A DNA stretch of 64,000 nucleotides from positions 1-64,000 of the forward strand of contig JAGOAS010000023.1 in NCBI GenBank assembly GCA_017983795.1, in the 5' to 3' direction. The first letter of the stretch is position 1. Each line of letters begins with the position of its first letter. This document shows, piece by piece, positions 57,162-64,000 of the stretch. The DNA is from Piscinibacter sp. GTDB lineage: Bacteria > Pseudomonadota > Gammaproteobacteria > Burkholderiales > Burkholderiaceae_C. The translations under genes were made by a program, and so were the position numbers. The notes beneath the pieces are model-generated. The model was not told where the DNA came from. It did not search any database and was given only the letters and a program-made list of their open reading frames with translations.

Positions 57162-57830
57162 ATGGGCCAGCTCTACCTCGTCCGCCACGGCCAGGCCTCG
57201 TTCGGCAGCGACGACTACGACCGCCTGAGCGATCTCGGCCGCCGCCAGTGCCTGCGCCTGGGCGAGTTCTTCCGCGAATCCGGCGTCGTCTTCGAGGCCG
57301 CGCTGACCGGCACGCTCAAGCGCCAGCTCGATTCGCTCGCGAGCATCGCCCAGGGCATGCAGATGGCGCCCGAGGCGCAATCCTGGCCCGGCCTGAACGA
57401 GTACAACGGCGATGCGCTGGTGGCCGCGCTGAACCCGCCGCCGCTGCCGCCGCTGACCAGCGACGAAGGCGCGCGCGCGCATTTCCGGCTGCTGCGCGAG
57501 GGGCTGCTGGCCTGGATGGAGGGCCGCACGCAGCCGCAGGGCATGCCGCGCCACGCCGACTTCGTGGCCGGCGTGCGCGACGCGCTCGACCACGTGCGCG
57601 CCAACCACGAGGGCGCGGTGCTGATCGTCTCCAGCGGCGGCCCGATCGCCACCGCAGTGGCCGAGGTGCTGGGCGTGCCCAAGGCGACGGCGATCGATCT
57701 CAACATGCGCATCCGCAACAGCGCGGTGACCGAGTTCGTCTTCAGCGAGAAGCGCCATTCGCTGCTCAGCTTCAACACCCTGCCCCACCTGCAAGGCCCG
57801 GCCCACGCCGGCTGGATCACCTACAGCTGA
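57162..57830 (+). CDS. Histidine phosphatase family protein
   Basis: Protein of 222 residues of the phosphoglycerate-mutase-like superfamily. The catalytic motif is YLVRHGQASFG (His at residue 9) and the second catalytic His would lie around VSSGGPIATA, where the usual GH is replaced by GG. That substitution is seen in a subset of the superfamily and makes the activity uncertain. It ends 24 nt before the tRNA gene and shares the region with its promoter. Confidence 0.85.
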   Translation: MGQLYLVRHGQASFGSDDYDRLSDLGRRQCLRLGEFFRESGVVFEAALTGTLKRQLDSLASIAQGMQMAPEAQSWPGLNEYNGDALVAALNPPPLPPLTSDEGARAHFRLLREGLLAWMEGRTQPQGMPRHADFVAGVRDALDHVRANHEGAVLIVSSGGPIATAVAEVLGVPKATAIDLNMRIRNSAVTEFVFSEKRHSLLSFNTLPHLQGPAHAGWITYS

Positions 57831-57837
57831 GCCTGGC

Positions 57838-57843
57838 TATAAT
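57838..57843 (+). promoter_or_regulatory. -10 box of the tRNA-Thr promoter
   Basis: A perfect TATAAT lies 12 nt before the tRNA start. The -35 would fall in the end of the upstream gene around 57815-57820 (GATCAC), which is weak. GC-rich sequence after TATAAT resembles a stringent discriminator. Confidence 0.75.
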
Positions 57844-57854
57844 GGCGGGCTTCC

Positions 57855-57930
57855 GCCGGTGTAGCTCAGTTGGTAGAGCAGCGCATTCGTAATGCGAAGG
57901 TCGAGGGTTCGACTCCTTTCACCGGCACCA
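57855..57930 (+). tRNA. tRNA-Thr (anticodon CGU)
   Basis: Typical 76-nt tRNA with encoded CCA. The 7-bp acceptor stem pairs GCCGGTG with CACCGGC. The D arm is GCTC..GAGC, the anticodon loop TTCGTAA gives CGT (threonine ACG codons), and the T arm carries GGTTCGACTCC. It lies between a perfect TATAAT and a strong terminator. No integrase or attachment repeat follows it. Confidence 0.97.
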
Positions 57931-57935
57931 TCTCT

Positions 57936-57963
57936 CCAGGGCCCGCCAGTGCGCGGGCCCTGG
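57936..57963 (+). terminator. Rho-independent terminator after tRNA-Thr
   Basis: A perfect 11-bp stem (CCAGGGCCCGC, 57936-57946, with GCGGGCCCTGG, 57953-57963) closes a 6-nt loop and begins 6 nt after the tRNA CCA. The T-tract after it is short, and a second small hairpin (GGCCCTTTCGGGCC) follows. Confidence 0.8.
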
Positions 57964-57989
57964 CCCTTTCGGGCCAGCCCTCCGCGCGC

Positions 57990-58823
57990 TCAGCCCTCCT
58001 CGGAGCCGCCCTCGCGCGGCTCCGCATAGAAGAACACGCCGAAGCGCGCGCGCTGGCCTTGCAGGGCCGGCAGACCGGCGTCGGCGCGCGATTGCGCGGT
58101 CGTGTGCAGCTTCTGCAGCACGCGCTTCATCTCGGAGCGGCACAGCGCATGGAGCGCGGCGCTCGACGCTTCGCTGAGCTGGTCCATCACGACGGCACGC
58201 TCGAAGAAGCGGCCCTCGCCGACCAGGTTGGCGACCGCCGCCGCGGCGTGGTCGTGCAGGTTGGCGGCGAGGATCTCGCCCATCAGCTCGGGGTCGCCGC
58301 GCGGCACGAAGCCGTCGGCGAGCAGTTGCACGCCCTCGTCGCGCTCCTCGGCGATGCCCAGGCGCACCAGTTCGTCGAGCACGGCGCGCGGGCGCACGTC
58401 GCGGCTGACGGAGTGCACCAACTCATCGAAGCTCGGTGCCGCGCGGGCAGGCGCGACGGCCGCACCCTGCGGCCCGCGCGGCAGCAGGCGCGGGCGGCCC
58501 TGCCGATCGCGCCAGCGGCGCTCGCCCAGCCAGCGCCCGACCACGTCGACCGCGACGCTGGGCGGCCGGCCGCCGCGCTCGGCCGCGCCGGCCACGCTGC
58601 GCACGTTGTGCCGGTGCAGGCCGGACAGCAGCGACAGCGCGCTGTCGGTCTCCGGCCGCCCCTGGCGCTGTAGTTCGCGCCGCGCCTCGTCGAGAAAGAC
58701 GCGCTTGAGCGCCGCCGCCAGCGCGCCGTAGCCCACGCCGCGCTGGATCAGCAGGCGCACCAGCGGCCGCAGCACGTGCAGCACCTGCTCGAGCGCCCGC
58801 CCCTCGCCCAGCGGCGAGCTCAC
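57990..58823 (-). CDS. DUF6502 family protein
   Basis: Protein of 277 residues in a family common in Burkholderiales and without known function. The N-terminal helical part (LHVLRPLVRLLIQRGVGYGALAAALKRVF) is followed by a winged-helix-like middle (ETDSALSLLSGLHRHNVRSV) and a C-terminal helical domain. Start at GTG 58823 has a G-run 8 nt upstream; the exact start is uncertain. The nearly HTH-like middle suggests DNA binding, as inference. Confidence 0.75.
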   Translation of the reverse strand: MSSPLGEGRALEQVLHVLRPLVRLLIQRGVGYGALAAALKRVFLDEARRELQRQGRPETDSALSLLSGLHRHNVRSVAGAAERGGRPPSVAVDVVGRWLGERRWRDRQGRPRLLPRGPQGAAVAPARAAPSFDELVHSVSRDVRPRAVLDELVRLGIAEERDEGVQLLADGFVPRGDPELMGEILAANLHDHAAAAVANLVGEGRFFERAVVMDQLSEASSAALHALCRSEMKRVLQKLHTTAQSRADAGLPALQGQRARFGVFFYAEPREGGSEEG

Positions 58824-58866
58824 CCGCGGCACCCCCCCAAGATTTCCGGTTGACGATGCGAACTCA

Positions 58867-58885
58867 TGTGGACTAATTTTCCACA
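58867..58885. promoter_or_regulatory. Inverted repeat upstream of the LuxR-type regulator
   Basis: TGTGGA (58867-58872) and TCCACA (58880-58885) are a perfect 6-bp inverted repeat around the 7-bp CTAATTT, the only AT-rich patch in a short divergent promoter between DUF6502 and the regulator. It may be an operator. Confidence 0.5.
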
Positions 58886-58896
58886 ACCACAGCCGG

Positions 58897-61518
58897 ATGG
58901 CAAGATTCGCCGTGATCACCCTCCATCGGGATGCCCGCCCGCAAGGCGACGCCGGCGATTCGACACCGCCGCTGCTCGAGCGCGAGCCCCAGCTGCTGCG
59001 CCTGCAGCAGGGCTGGGCGCGCGTCGCCGCGGGCGACAGCGGGGTCTGTGCGCTCGTCGGCGGCGATGCCGGCATCGGCAAGACGACGCTGGCGCAGGCC
59101 TTCGCGCGCACGCTGCCGCCCGGTGCGACGCTGCTGCAGGCCGGCTGCGAGGCGCTCTACTCGCCGCGTCCCCTGGGGCCCTGGCTGGATCTGGCCGCGC
59201 GCTTCCCGCCGCCGCTGGAGCGCGCACTGCTGCAGGCGCAGGGCGCGGCCGCGCCCTTCGGCGAGTTGCTGCGCCACTTCCGCGAACTGCGCGCACCCGC
59301 GCTGCTGGTGGTGGAAGACGTGCACTGGGCCGACACCGGCAGCCTGGAGCTGCTGCACTACCTGGGGCGACGCATGCGCGAGCTGCGCCTGATGCTGCTG
59401 CTGACCTACCGCCACGCCGGCCTCGATGCCGAGCACCCGCTGCAGCGCGTGCTGGGCGAGCTGCCGCCCGCCACCACGCTGCGGCTGCAGCTGGCGCCGC
59501 TGTCGCTGCAGGCGGTGGCGCGGCTGGCACGCGGCCGCTCGCGCAGCGCCGAAGCGGTATTCGCCTCCAGCGGCGGCAATCCGTTCTACGTGTCCGAGCT
59601 GCTGGCCGTGCCCGAAGGCCTGCCGCAATCGGTGCGCGACGCGGTGCTGGCCGATCTGGCGCGCCTGCCCGCCGCCGCGCGCGCGCTGGCGCAATGGGTC
59701 AGCCTGTTCCCCGGGCGCGTCGAGCGTGTGCTGCTGGCCGCGCTGCTCGCGCCCGATGCCGCAGCGCTGGATGCGGCCCTCGCCTCCGGCCTGCTGGTGG
59801 CCGACGGGGCGGCGCTGGCCTTCCGCCGCGAGATCGCGCGCGAGGCGGTCTACGCGTCGCTGCCGGCGGCGCAGCGCGCCGAGCGGCACGCCGCCATCCA
59901 TGCTGCGCTGGCCGGTGCGGGCGACGTCGACATCGCCCGGTGCGTGCACCACGCCGAAGCCGCCGGGCTGGACGCCGAAGTCGCCGCACTGGCGCCGCGC
60001 GCCGCCGCGCTGGCCTCGGCACGCGGCGCGCACCGCGAGGCGGCACGCCTCTACGCGCTCGCGCTGGCGCTGGGCGCCACGCTCGCCGCGCCCGCACGCG
60101 CCACGCTGCTGGAGGCGCTCGCCGACGAATCCATGCTGATCAACCGGCACGGCGACGCGATCCGCGCGCGCGAGCGCTCGCTCGCGATCCATGCCGAACG
60201 CCACGACGCCCTGCGCAGCGGCGCCAACCTGCGCGCGCTGGCGCGGCTGCACTGGTTCGATGCCGGCCTGTGCGGCGTCGCCATGCGCCTGGCGCAGCAG
60301 GCCATCGACACGCTCGAGCCGCTGCCGCCCTCGCGCGAGCTGGCCCTGGCCTTCAGCACCATGTCGCACCTGTGCCTGGTCGGGGAGGACATGCGCTCGG
60401 CCCAGCTGTGGGGCCTGCGCGCCATCGAGCTGGCCGAGGCGATCGACGACGCCGAATCGTTGTGCCACGCGCTCAACAACGTCGGCTGCGCGCGCCTGCG
60501 CCTGCGCGACGACGCGCTCGCCTGGGATCGGCTGGCGCGCAGCCTGGAGCTGGCGCTGCAGCACGGCCTGGCCATCGACGCGGCGCGCGCCTACAACAAC
60601 CTGTTCATCCTCAGCGTGGTGCTCCACGACTTCGAGCCCGGGCTGCGCTGGGCCGAGGCCGGCATCGCCTTCTGCGAGGAGCATGGGCTGGACGTCTTCA
60701 ACGTGCGCATCCGCATCCGCCGCGCCTTCGCGCGCATCGTGATGGGCCAATGGGATCTGGCCGACGCCGACCTGGCGGTGGTCGCCGAGCGCCATTCGCC
60801 CTCGGCGATGGAAGCGGCGACGCTGGATTTCGTCGCCGCGCTGCTGGCGCTGCGGCGCGGCGCGGAAGGCGCAGCGCAGCGCCTGGCCGAGGCGGTGCAG
60901 GCGATGCACGCGCACCACGTCGAGATCTGGTTCATCACCACCGCCGCCGCGCTCGCCGAAGCGGCCTGGCTGGCCGGCGACGATGCGGCGCTGATCGCCG
61001 CGGCGCAGCCGGCGCTGCAGGCCCAGCTGGCGATCGGCGACCACTGGCGCAGCGGCGAACTCGCCGTCTGGCTGCACAGCGCCGGCGTCGATCCCGACCT
61101 CGACGGCATCGAGCTGCCCGCGCCCTACGCGCACGAACTCGCCGGCCGCTGGCGCGAGGCCGCGGCCGAGTGGCAGCGCCTGGGCTGCCCCTACGACCGC
61201 GCGCTGGCGCTGGCCGGCAGCGACGACGAGGACGCGCTGCGCGAGGCGCTGGCGGAATTCGAGCGCCTCGGCGCCCTGCCCGCGGCGCAGCGGCTGCGTG
61301 GGCTGCTGCGCGAGCGCGGCGTGCGCGGCGTGCCGCGCGGCCCGCAGCCGCGCACCCGCGACGATCCGCTCGGCCTGACCACGCGCGAGCGCGAGGTCTT
61401 CGCGCTGCTGCGCCAGGGCCTGAGCAACGCGACCATCGCCGCGCGGCTGCACCGCTCGGAGCGCACCGTCGAACACCATGTCGCCGCCGCGCCGCCGGTC
61501 ACTTATCCGCGCTCGTGA
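58897..61518 (+). CDS. AAA-type LuxR-family regulator, C-terminally truncated
   Basis: Large MalT/LAL-type regulator of 873 residues. The N-terminal AAA domain (about 25-270) has Walker A VGGDAGIGKTTLAQA and Walker B ALLVVEDVHWAD. A long helical repeat region (TPR-like, about 330-780) follows, then a LuxR-type HTH at the C-terminus (LTTREREVFALLRQGLSNAT, IAARLHRSERTVEHHVAA). The HTH stops right after the recognition helix: the usual KLxVxxRxxAV dimerisation helix is replaced by a short unrelated tail (APPVTYPRS). The stop lies inside the convergent neighbour, which suggests a deletion or fusion junction. Confidence 0.88.
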   Translation: MARFAVITLHRDARPQGDAGDSTPPLLEREPQLLRLQQGWARVAAGDSGVCALVGGDAGIGKTTLAQAFARTLPPGATLLQAGCEALYSPRPLGPWLDLAARFPPPLERALLQAQGAAAPFGELLRHFRELRAPALLVVEDVHWADTGSLELLHYLGRRMRELRLMLLLTYRHAGLDAEHPLQRVLGELPPATTLRLQLAPLSLQAVARLARGRSRSAEAVFASSGGNPFYVSELLAVPEGLPQSVRDAVLADLARLPAAARALAQWVSLFPGRVERVLLAALLAPDAAALDAALASGLLVADGAALAFRREIAREAVYASLPAAQRAERHAAIHAALAGAGDVDIARCVHHAEAAGLDAEVAALAPRAAALASARGAHREAARLYALALALGATLAAPARATLLEALADESMLINRHGDAIRARERSLAIHAERHDALRSGANLRALARLHWFDAGLCGVAMRLAQQAIDTLEPLPPSRELALAFSTMSHLCLVGEDMRSAQLWGLRAIELAEAIDDAESLCHALNNVGCARLRLRDDALAWDRLARSLELALQHGLAIDAARAYNNLFILSVVLHDFEPGLRWAEAGIAFCEEHGLDVFNVRIRIRRAFARIVMGQWDLADADLAVVAERHSPSAMEAATLDFVAALLALRRGAEGAAQRLAEAVQAMHAHHVEIWFITTAAALAEAAWLAGDDAALIAAAQPALQAQLAIGDHWRSGELAVWLHSAGVDPDLDGIELPAPYAHELAGRWREAAAEWQRLGCPYDRALALAGSDDEDALREALAEFERLGALPAAQRLRGLLRERGVRGVPRGPQPRTRDDPLGLTTREREVFALLRQGLSNATIAARLHRSERTVEHHVAAAPPVTYPRS

Positions 61519-61924
61519 TGGTGTGCGGGTAGGTGTGGGCGTCGCTGCAGGCGTAGGTGCGCGTCACCCACTTCGAGGTCTCGGGTGGCCCGTAGCCGTC
61601 GCCGCTGCCGCTGTTGTCGTTCTTGTATTCGATCGCCGTCTCGGTGACGACGACGCCGGTGGCGGCGTTGCCGAGCTTCTGGCTCTTCCAGGTCTCCTTC
61701 TCGCCGTTGGCGGCGAGCTTGCGGTTGTCCAGGCCTTCGGTAAACACCTTCTCGCCGCCGACCTTGGTCTTGTATTTGAACTTCAGCACCTTGATGGAGG
61801 CCGGCTTGTCGTTGGTGACGATGACGTCCGGCTTGCAGGCTAGGCCCGCGGCCCCGGCCGGCACGGCGGCGATCACGCTGCAGGCGAGCACGGCGCAGCG
61901 TGCGATTTGCTTCGTGGTGGACAT
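61499..61924 (-). CDS. Small secreted protein, unrecognised
   Basis: Protein of 141 residues with a signal peptide (MSTTKQIARCAVLACSVIAA, cleavage near VPAGAAG). The mature part is Lys- and Gly-rich with two Cys (ACKPDV and YACSDAHTY) that could form a disulfide. ATG 61924 has AAAGGAG. Its 3' end overlaps the truncated regulator gene by 20 bp, so the convergent pair was probably joined by the same rearrangement. No family is recognised. Confidence 0.7.
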   Translation of the reverse strand: MSTTKQIARCAVLACSVIAAVPAGAAGLACKPDVIVTNDKPASIKVLKFKYKTKVGGEKVFTEGLDNRKLAANGEKETWKSQKLGNAATGVVVTETAIEYKNDNSGSGDGYGPPETSKWVTRTYACSDAHTYPHTITSADK

Positions 61925-62112
61925 GAGGAACTCCTTTGCATCGGATGGAGGAAGGTGAAGCAAGGCTAGGCGGCGCACGGCGCGCATGACTGGGTACTGC
62001 CACGCGTTTTTCGACACGCTGCAGCGTGAAAGCGATTTGGGTACCCGTACCCATGCGGCGGCGCGCCGGCTTGCCTAGGGTTCCGGGCATGACCACTGCA
62101 CGGAGAGCCGCC

Positions 62113-62697
62113 ATGCCTCATTCCGCCACCGCGTCCACCCCCCTCTACGGCCAGGCGCTCTACGGCCAGAGCCCCGAGGGCACGCCGCTCACGGCCGGCG
62201 TCTTCAACGAGCACGAGGTGCGCGCCGCCGCCGGCGTGACGATGGCGCTGGGCACGGCGGCCTTCGTCTTCGCCTACTTCGCCAAGGTCTACCTGCCCAT
62301 CCAGGTGGTGACGACGCTGTTCTTCATCGAATTCCTGGTGCGCGTGGTGGCCGGCTTCCAGTACAGCCCGGTGCGCTGGGCGGTGCGCTGGATGACGCGC
62401 CGGCGCGAGCCCGAGTGGGCCTCGGCCAAGCCCAAGCGCTTCGCCTGGTCGCTCGGCCTGGTGATGGCCTTCGCGATGATGATCATCACCAACAGCGGCA
62501 TCCGCGGCACGCTGCCGCTCACGATCTGCCTGCTGTGCATCACGCTGATGTGGCTCGAGTCGGTACTCGGCATGTGCGTCGGCTGCGAGCTGCACGGCTT
62601 CCTGGTGCGGCGCGGCTGGGCGAAGAAGGATCCCGCCTACGAGGTGTGCGCGCACGGCGCCTGCACCATCGGCACGCGCCGCGGGGCAGGCTCGTGA
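62113..62697 (+). CDS. DUF4395 membrane protein
   Basis: Membrane protein of 194 residues with four predicted helices (about 40-60, 62-80, 110-130, 135-155), a DUF4395 family feature. A conserved cysteine motif follows the last helix (GMCVGCELHGFLVRRG), and two more Cys lie in the tail (VCAHGACTI). The Cys pattern suggests redox or metal/sulfur transport linked to the next gene, a class V aminotransferase, whose GTG start overlaps this stop codon (GTGA). Confidence 0.8.
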   Translation: MPHSATASTPLYGQALYGQSPEGTPLTAGVFNEHEVRAAAGVTMALGTAAFVFAYFAKVYLPIQVVTTLFFIEFLVRVVAGFQYSPVRWAVRWMTRRREPEWASAKPKRFAWSLGLVMAFAMMIITNSGIRGTLPLTICLLCITLMWLESVLGMCVGCELHGFLVRRGWAKKDPAYEVCAHGACTIGTRRGAGS

Positions 62698-64000
62698 ACC
62701 TGCTGCTCGAGGCGCACGGCCCGCGCATCGCCGGTCGCACGCCCTGGGTGGTCGGCGCGGAGCAGCGCGTTCCGGTGCTCGACGGCACGCTGCGCCGCTA
62801 CGTCAACCTCGACAACGCGGCCAGCACGCCGGCGCTGCGCGAGGTGATGGAGACGGTCGGCGAGTTCATGCACTGGTATTCGTCGGTGCATCGCGGCGCC
62901 GGCTTCAAGAGCCGCGTGGCCACGCAGGCCTACGAGGACGCGCGCCGCATCGCGCTCGACTTCGTCGGCGCCGACCCGCGCTCGCATGTCGCAATCTTCG
63001 GCAAGAACACGACCGAGGCGATCAACAAGCTGGCCGCGCGCTTCGGCTTCGGCGCCGGCGACGTCGTGCTGGCCTCGCAGCTCGAGCACCACAGCAACGA
63101 CCTGCCCTGGCGCGCCCACGCGCGGGTCGAGCACGTGCGTGCCGATGCGCTCGGCCGCCTCGACGAAGCGCACCTCGGGCAGCTGCTCGCGCGCGAGGCC
63201 GGGCGGGTGCGGCTGGTGGCGATCACCGGTGGCTCGAACGTCACCGGCCACATGCCCGACATCCACCGCATCGCCGCGACGGCGCATGCGGCCGGCGCGC
63301 AGATCTTCGTCGACTGCGCGCAGCTGGCGCCGCACCGCGCCATCGCCATGCGCGCGCTCGACGATCCCGCCCACCTCGACTACATCGCGCTCTCGGCGCA
63401 CAAGATGTACGCGCCCTTCGGCAGCGGCGTGCTGATCGGCCGGCGCGACAGCTTCGAGCGCGGCGCACCCGAGCAGCGCGGCGGCGGCACGGTGCTGTTC
63501 GTCTCGCCCGACGAGGTGAGCTGGGCGCCGGCGCCCGAGCGCGACGAGGCCGGTTCGCCCAACGTGGTCGGCGCGGTGGCGCTGGCCGCCGCCATGCAGG
63601 CGCTCGCGCGCCTGGGTATGGAGCTTCTCGCGCAGCACGAGGCGACGCTGACCGCGCATGCGCTGGCGCGGCTGGCGCGCATCCCCGGCCTGCGCGTCTA
63701 TGGCGATGCCGAGCCGGCGCATGCGGGCCAGCGGCTGGGCGTGATCAGCTTCAATCTCGAAGGGCGGCCGCATGCGCTGGTGGCCGCGATGCTCTCGACC
63801 GAGTTCGCCATCGGCGTGCGCAACGGCTGCTTCTGCGCCCATCCCTACCTGGTGCATCTGCTCGGCCTGGACGCAGACGAGATCGGCCGCCGGCGCGCCG
63901 AGATCGCCGCCGGCGACCGCCGCGCGATGCCGGGCATGGTGCGCATCAGCTTCGGCTTCTACAACACGATCGCCGACGTGGACGCGCTCGCCGACGCGCT
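62694..64000 (+). CDS. Class V aminotransferase/cysteine desulfurase-like enzyme (partial)
   Basis: PLP enzyme, open at the right edge after 435 codons. It has the NifS/SufS/CsdA-type fold. Substrate-pocket elements are NLDNAASTPAL and EHHSNDLPWR, and the PLP Lys lies in ALSAHKMYAPFGSGVL. NGCFCAHPYLVHLL holds the mobile-loop cysteines of desulfurases. It may produce persulfide or act on another amino acid. It starts GTG overlapping the DUF4395 stop, so the two are coupled; a sulfur-handling pair is plausible. Confidence 0.85.
   Translation, partial: MNLLLEAHGPRIAGRTPWVVGAEQRVPVLDGTLRRYVNLDNAASTPALREVMETVGEFMHWYSSVHRGAGFKSRVATQAYEDARRIALDFVGADPRSHVAIFGKNTTEAINKLAARFGFGAGDVVLASQLEHHSNDLPWRAHARVEHVRADALGRLDEAHLGQLLAREAGRVRLVAITGGSNVTGHMPDIHRIAATAHAAGAQIFVDCAQLAPHRAIAMRALDDPAHLDYIALSAHKMYAPFGSGVLIGRRDSFERGAPEQRGGGTVLFVSPDEVSWAPAPERDEAGSPNVVGAVALAAAMQALARLGMELLAQHEATLTAHALARLARIPGLRVYGDAEPAHAGQRLGVISFNLEGRPHALVAAMLSTEFAIGVRNGCFCAHPYLVHLLGLDADEIGRRRAEIAAGDRRAMPGMVRISFGFYNTIADVDALADA

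Noticed and set aside
57855-57963. Attachment site for an integrative element at the tRNA-Thr
   Set aside because: No integrase and no repeat of the tRNA 3' end downstream; the hairpin is a normal terminator.

Overview
The window is very GC-rich DNA with dense, often overlapping genes, many GTG starts and strong G/C bias at third codon positions. The gene content fits a metabolically versatile betaproteobacterium of the order Burkholderiales (Rubrivivax/Leptothrix/Variovorax-like): form II CO-dehydrogenase-like operon, AlkB, quinoprotein dehydrogenase, DUF3717 and a VC_2705-type symporter. The taxon is an inference from gene content, not from a marker gene. No rRNA, CRISPR array, integrase or complete prophage is visible; there is one tRNA, tRNA-Thr(CGU).

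Layout. 1-7.0 kb: a quinoprotein locus on the minus strand. It holds a sensor kinase, an unrecognised exported protein, a PQQ alcohol dehydrogenase with the lanthanide-type Asp-x-Asp motif and its own terminator, then a SoxYZ-like carrier and a metallo-beta-lactamase-fold hydrolase of the quinoprotein relay type. Two plus-strand genes for phage/contractile-injection tail-tube-like proteins sit in the middle. 7.1-12.2 kb: an overlapping operon for a three-subunit 2-oxoacid (probably 2-oxoglutarate) oxidoreductase with an NAD(P)-linked flavin/FeS subunit, plus a CBS-domain gene. 12.4-13.2 kb: a methyltransferase. 13.2-21.0 kb: coxS-L-M-D-E-G and an XdhC-family maturation gene, with AYRGAGR in CoxL, interrupted by a palindromic repeat. 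21.4-24.8 kb: tungstate ABC transporter (tupBCA) with a divergent ModE-like regulator, which fits metal supply to molybdo/tungsto-enzymes such as the Cox enzyme.

24.8-36.9 kb: mixed metabolism. AlkB alkane hydroxylase, an EgtB/SenA-type non-heme iron enzyme, a DUF3717-DUF1289 fusion, MATE exporter, lipoprotein amidohydrolase plus agmatinase with a divergent LysR regulator, YbaK deacylase, acetyltransferase, rhomboid protease, DUF2332 and an aldo/keto reductase. 37.0-39.0 kb: a small, less GC-rich defence-like island with a BrnT-like toxin and CopG-like antitoxin, an Mrr-type restriction endonuclease and an orphan antitoxin-like HTH protein. 39.0-41.0 kb: DUF4256, then an apparently autoregulated DUF2975-Xre-membrane protein operon preceded by a perfect palindrome.

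41.1-51.6 kb: MFS transporter, CorA, transglutaminase-like protein, acyl-CoA synthetase, acetyltransferase, alpha/beta hydrolase, DUF1016 nuclease, a low-complexity hypothetical protein and a two-subunit sodium/solute symporter. 51.7-57.8 kb: housekeeping block with prfB (programmed +1 frameshift), HAD phosphatase, pepN, fbp and a histidine phosphatase. 57.8-64 kb: tRNA-Thr with promoter and terminator, DUF6502, a large AAA/LuxR regulator whose C-terminal HTH is cut short, a small exported protein, DUF4395, and a class V aminotransferase that runs off the end.

Main points for follow-up: the lanthanide-type quinoprotein relay locus with embedded tail-tube-like genes, the degenerate metal motif in its hydrolase, the form II Cox operon, the truncated LuxR regulator, the toxin/Mrr island, and two unexplained inverted-repeat elements.
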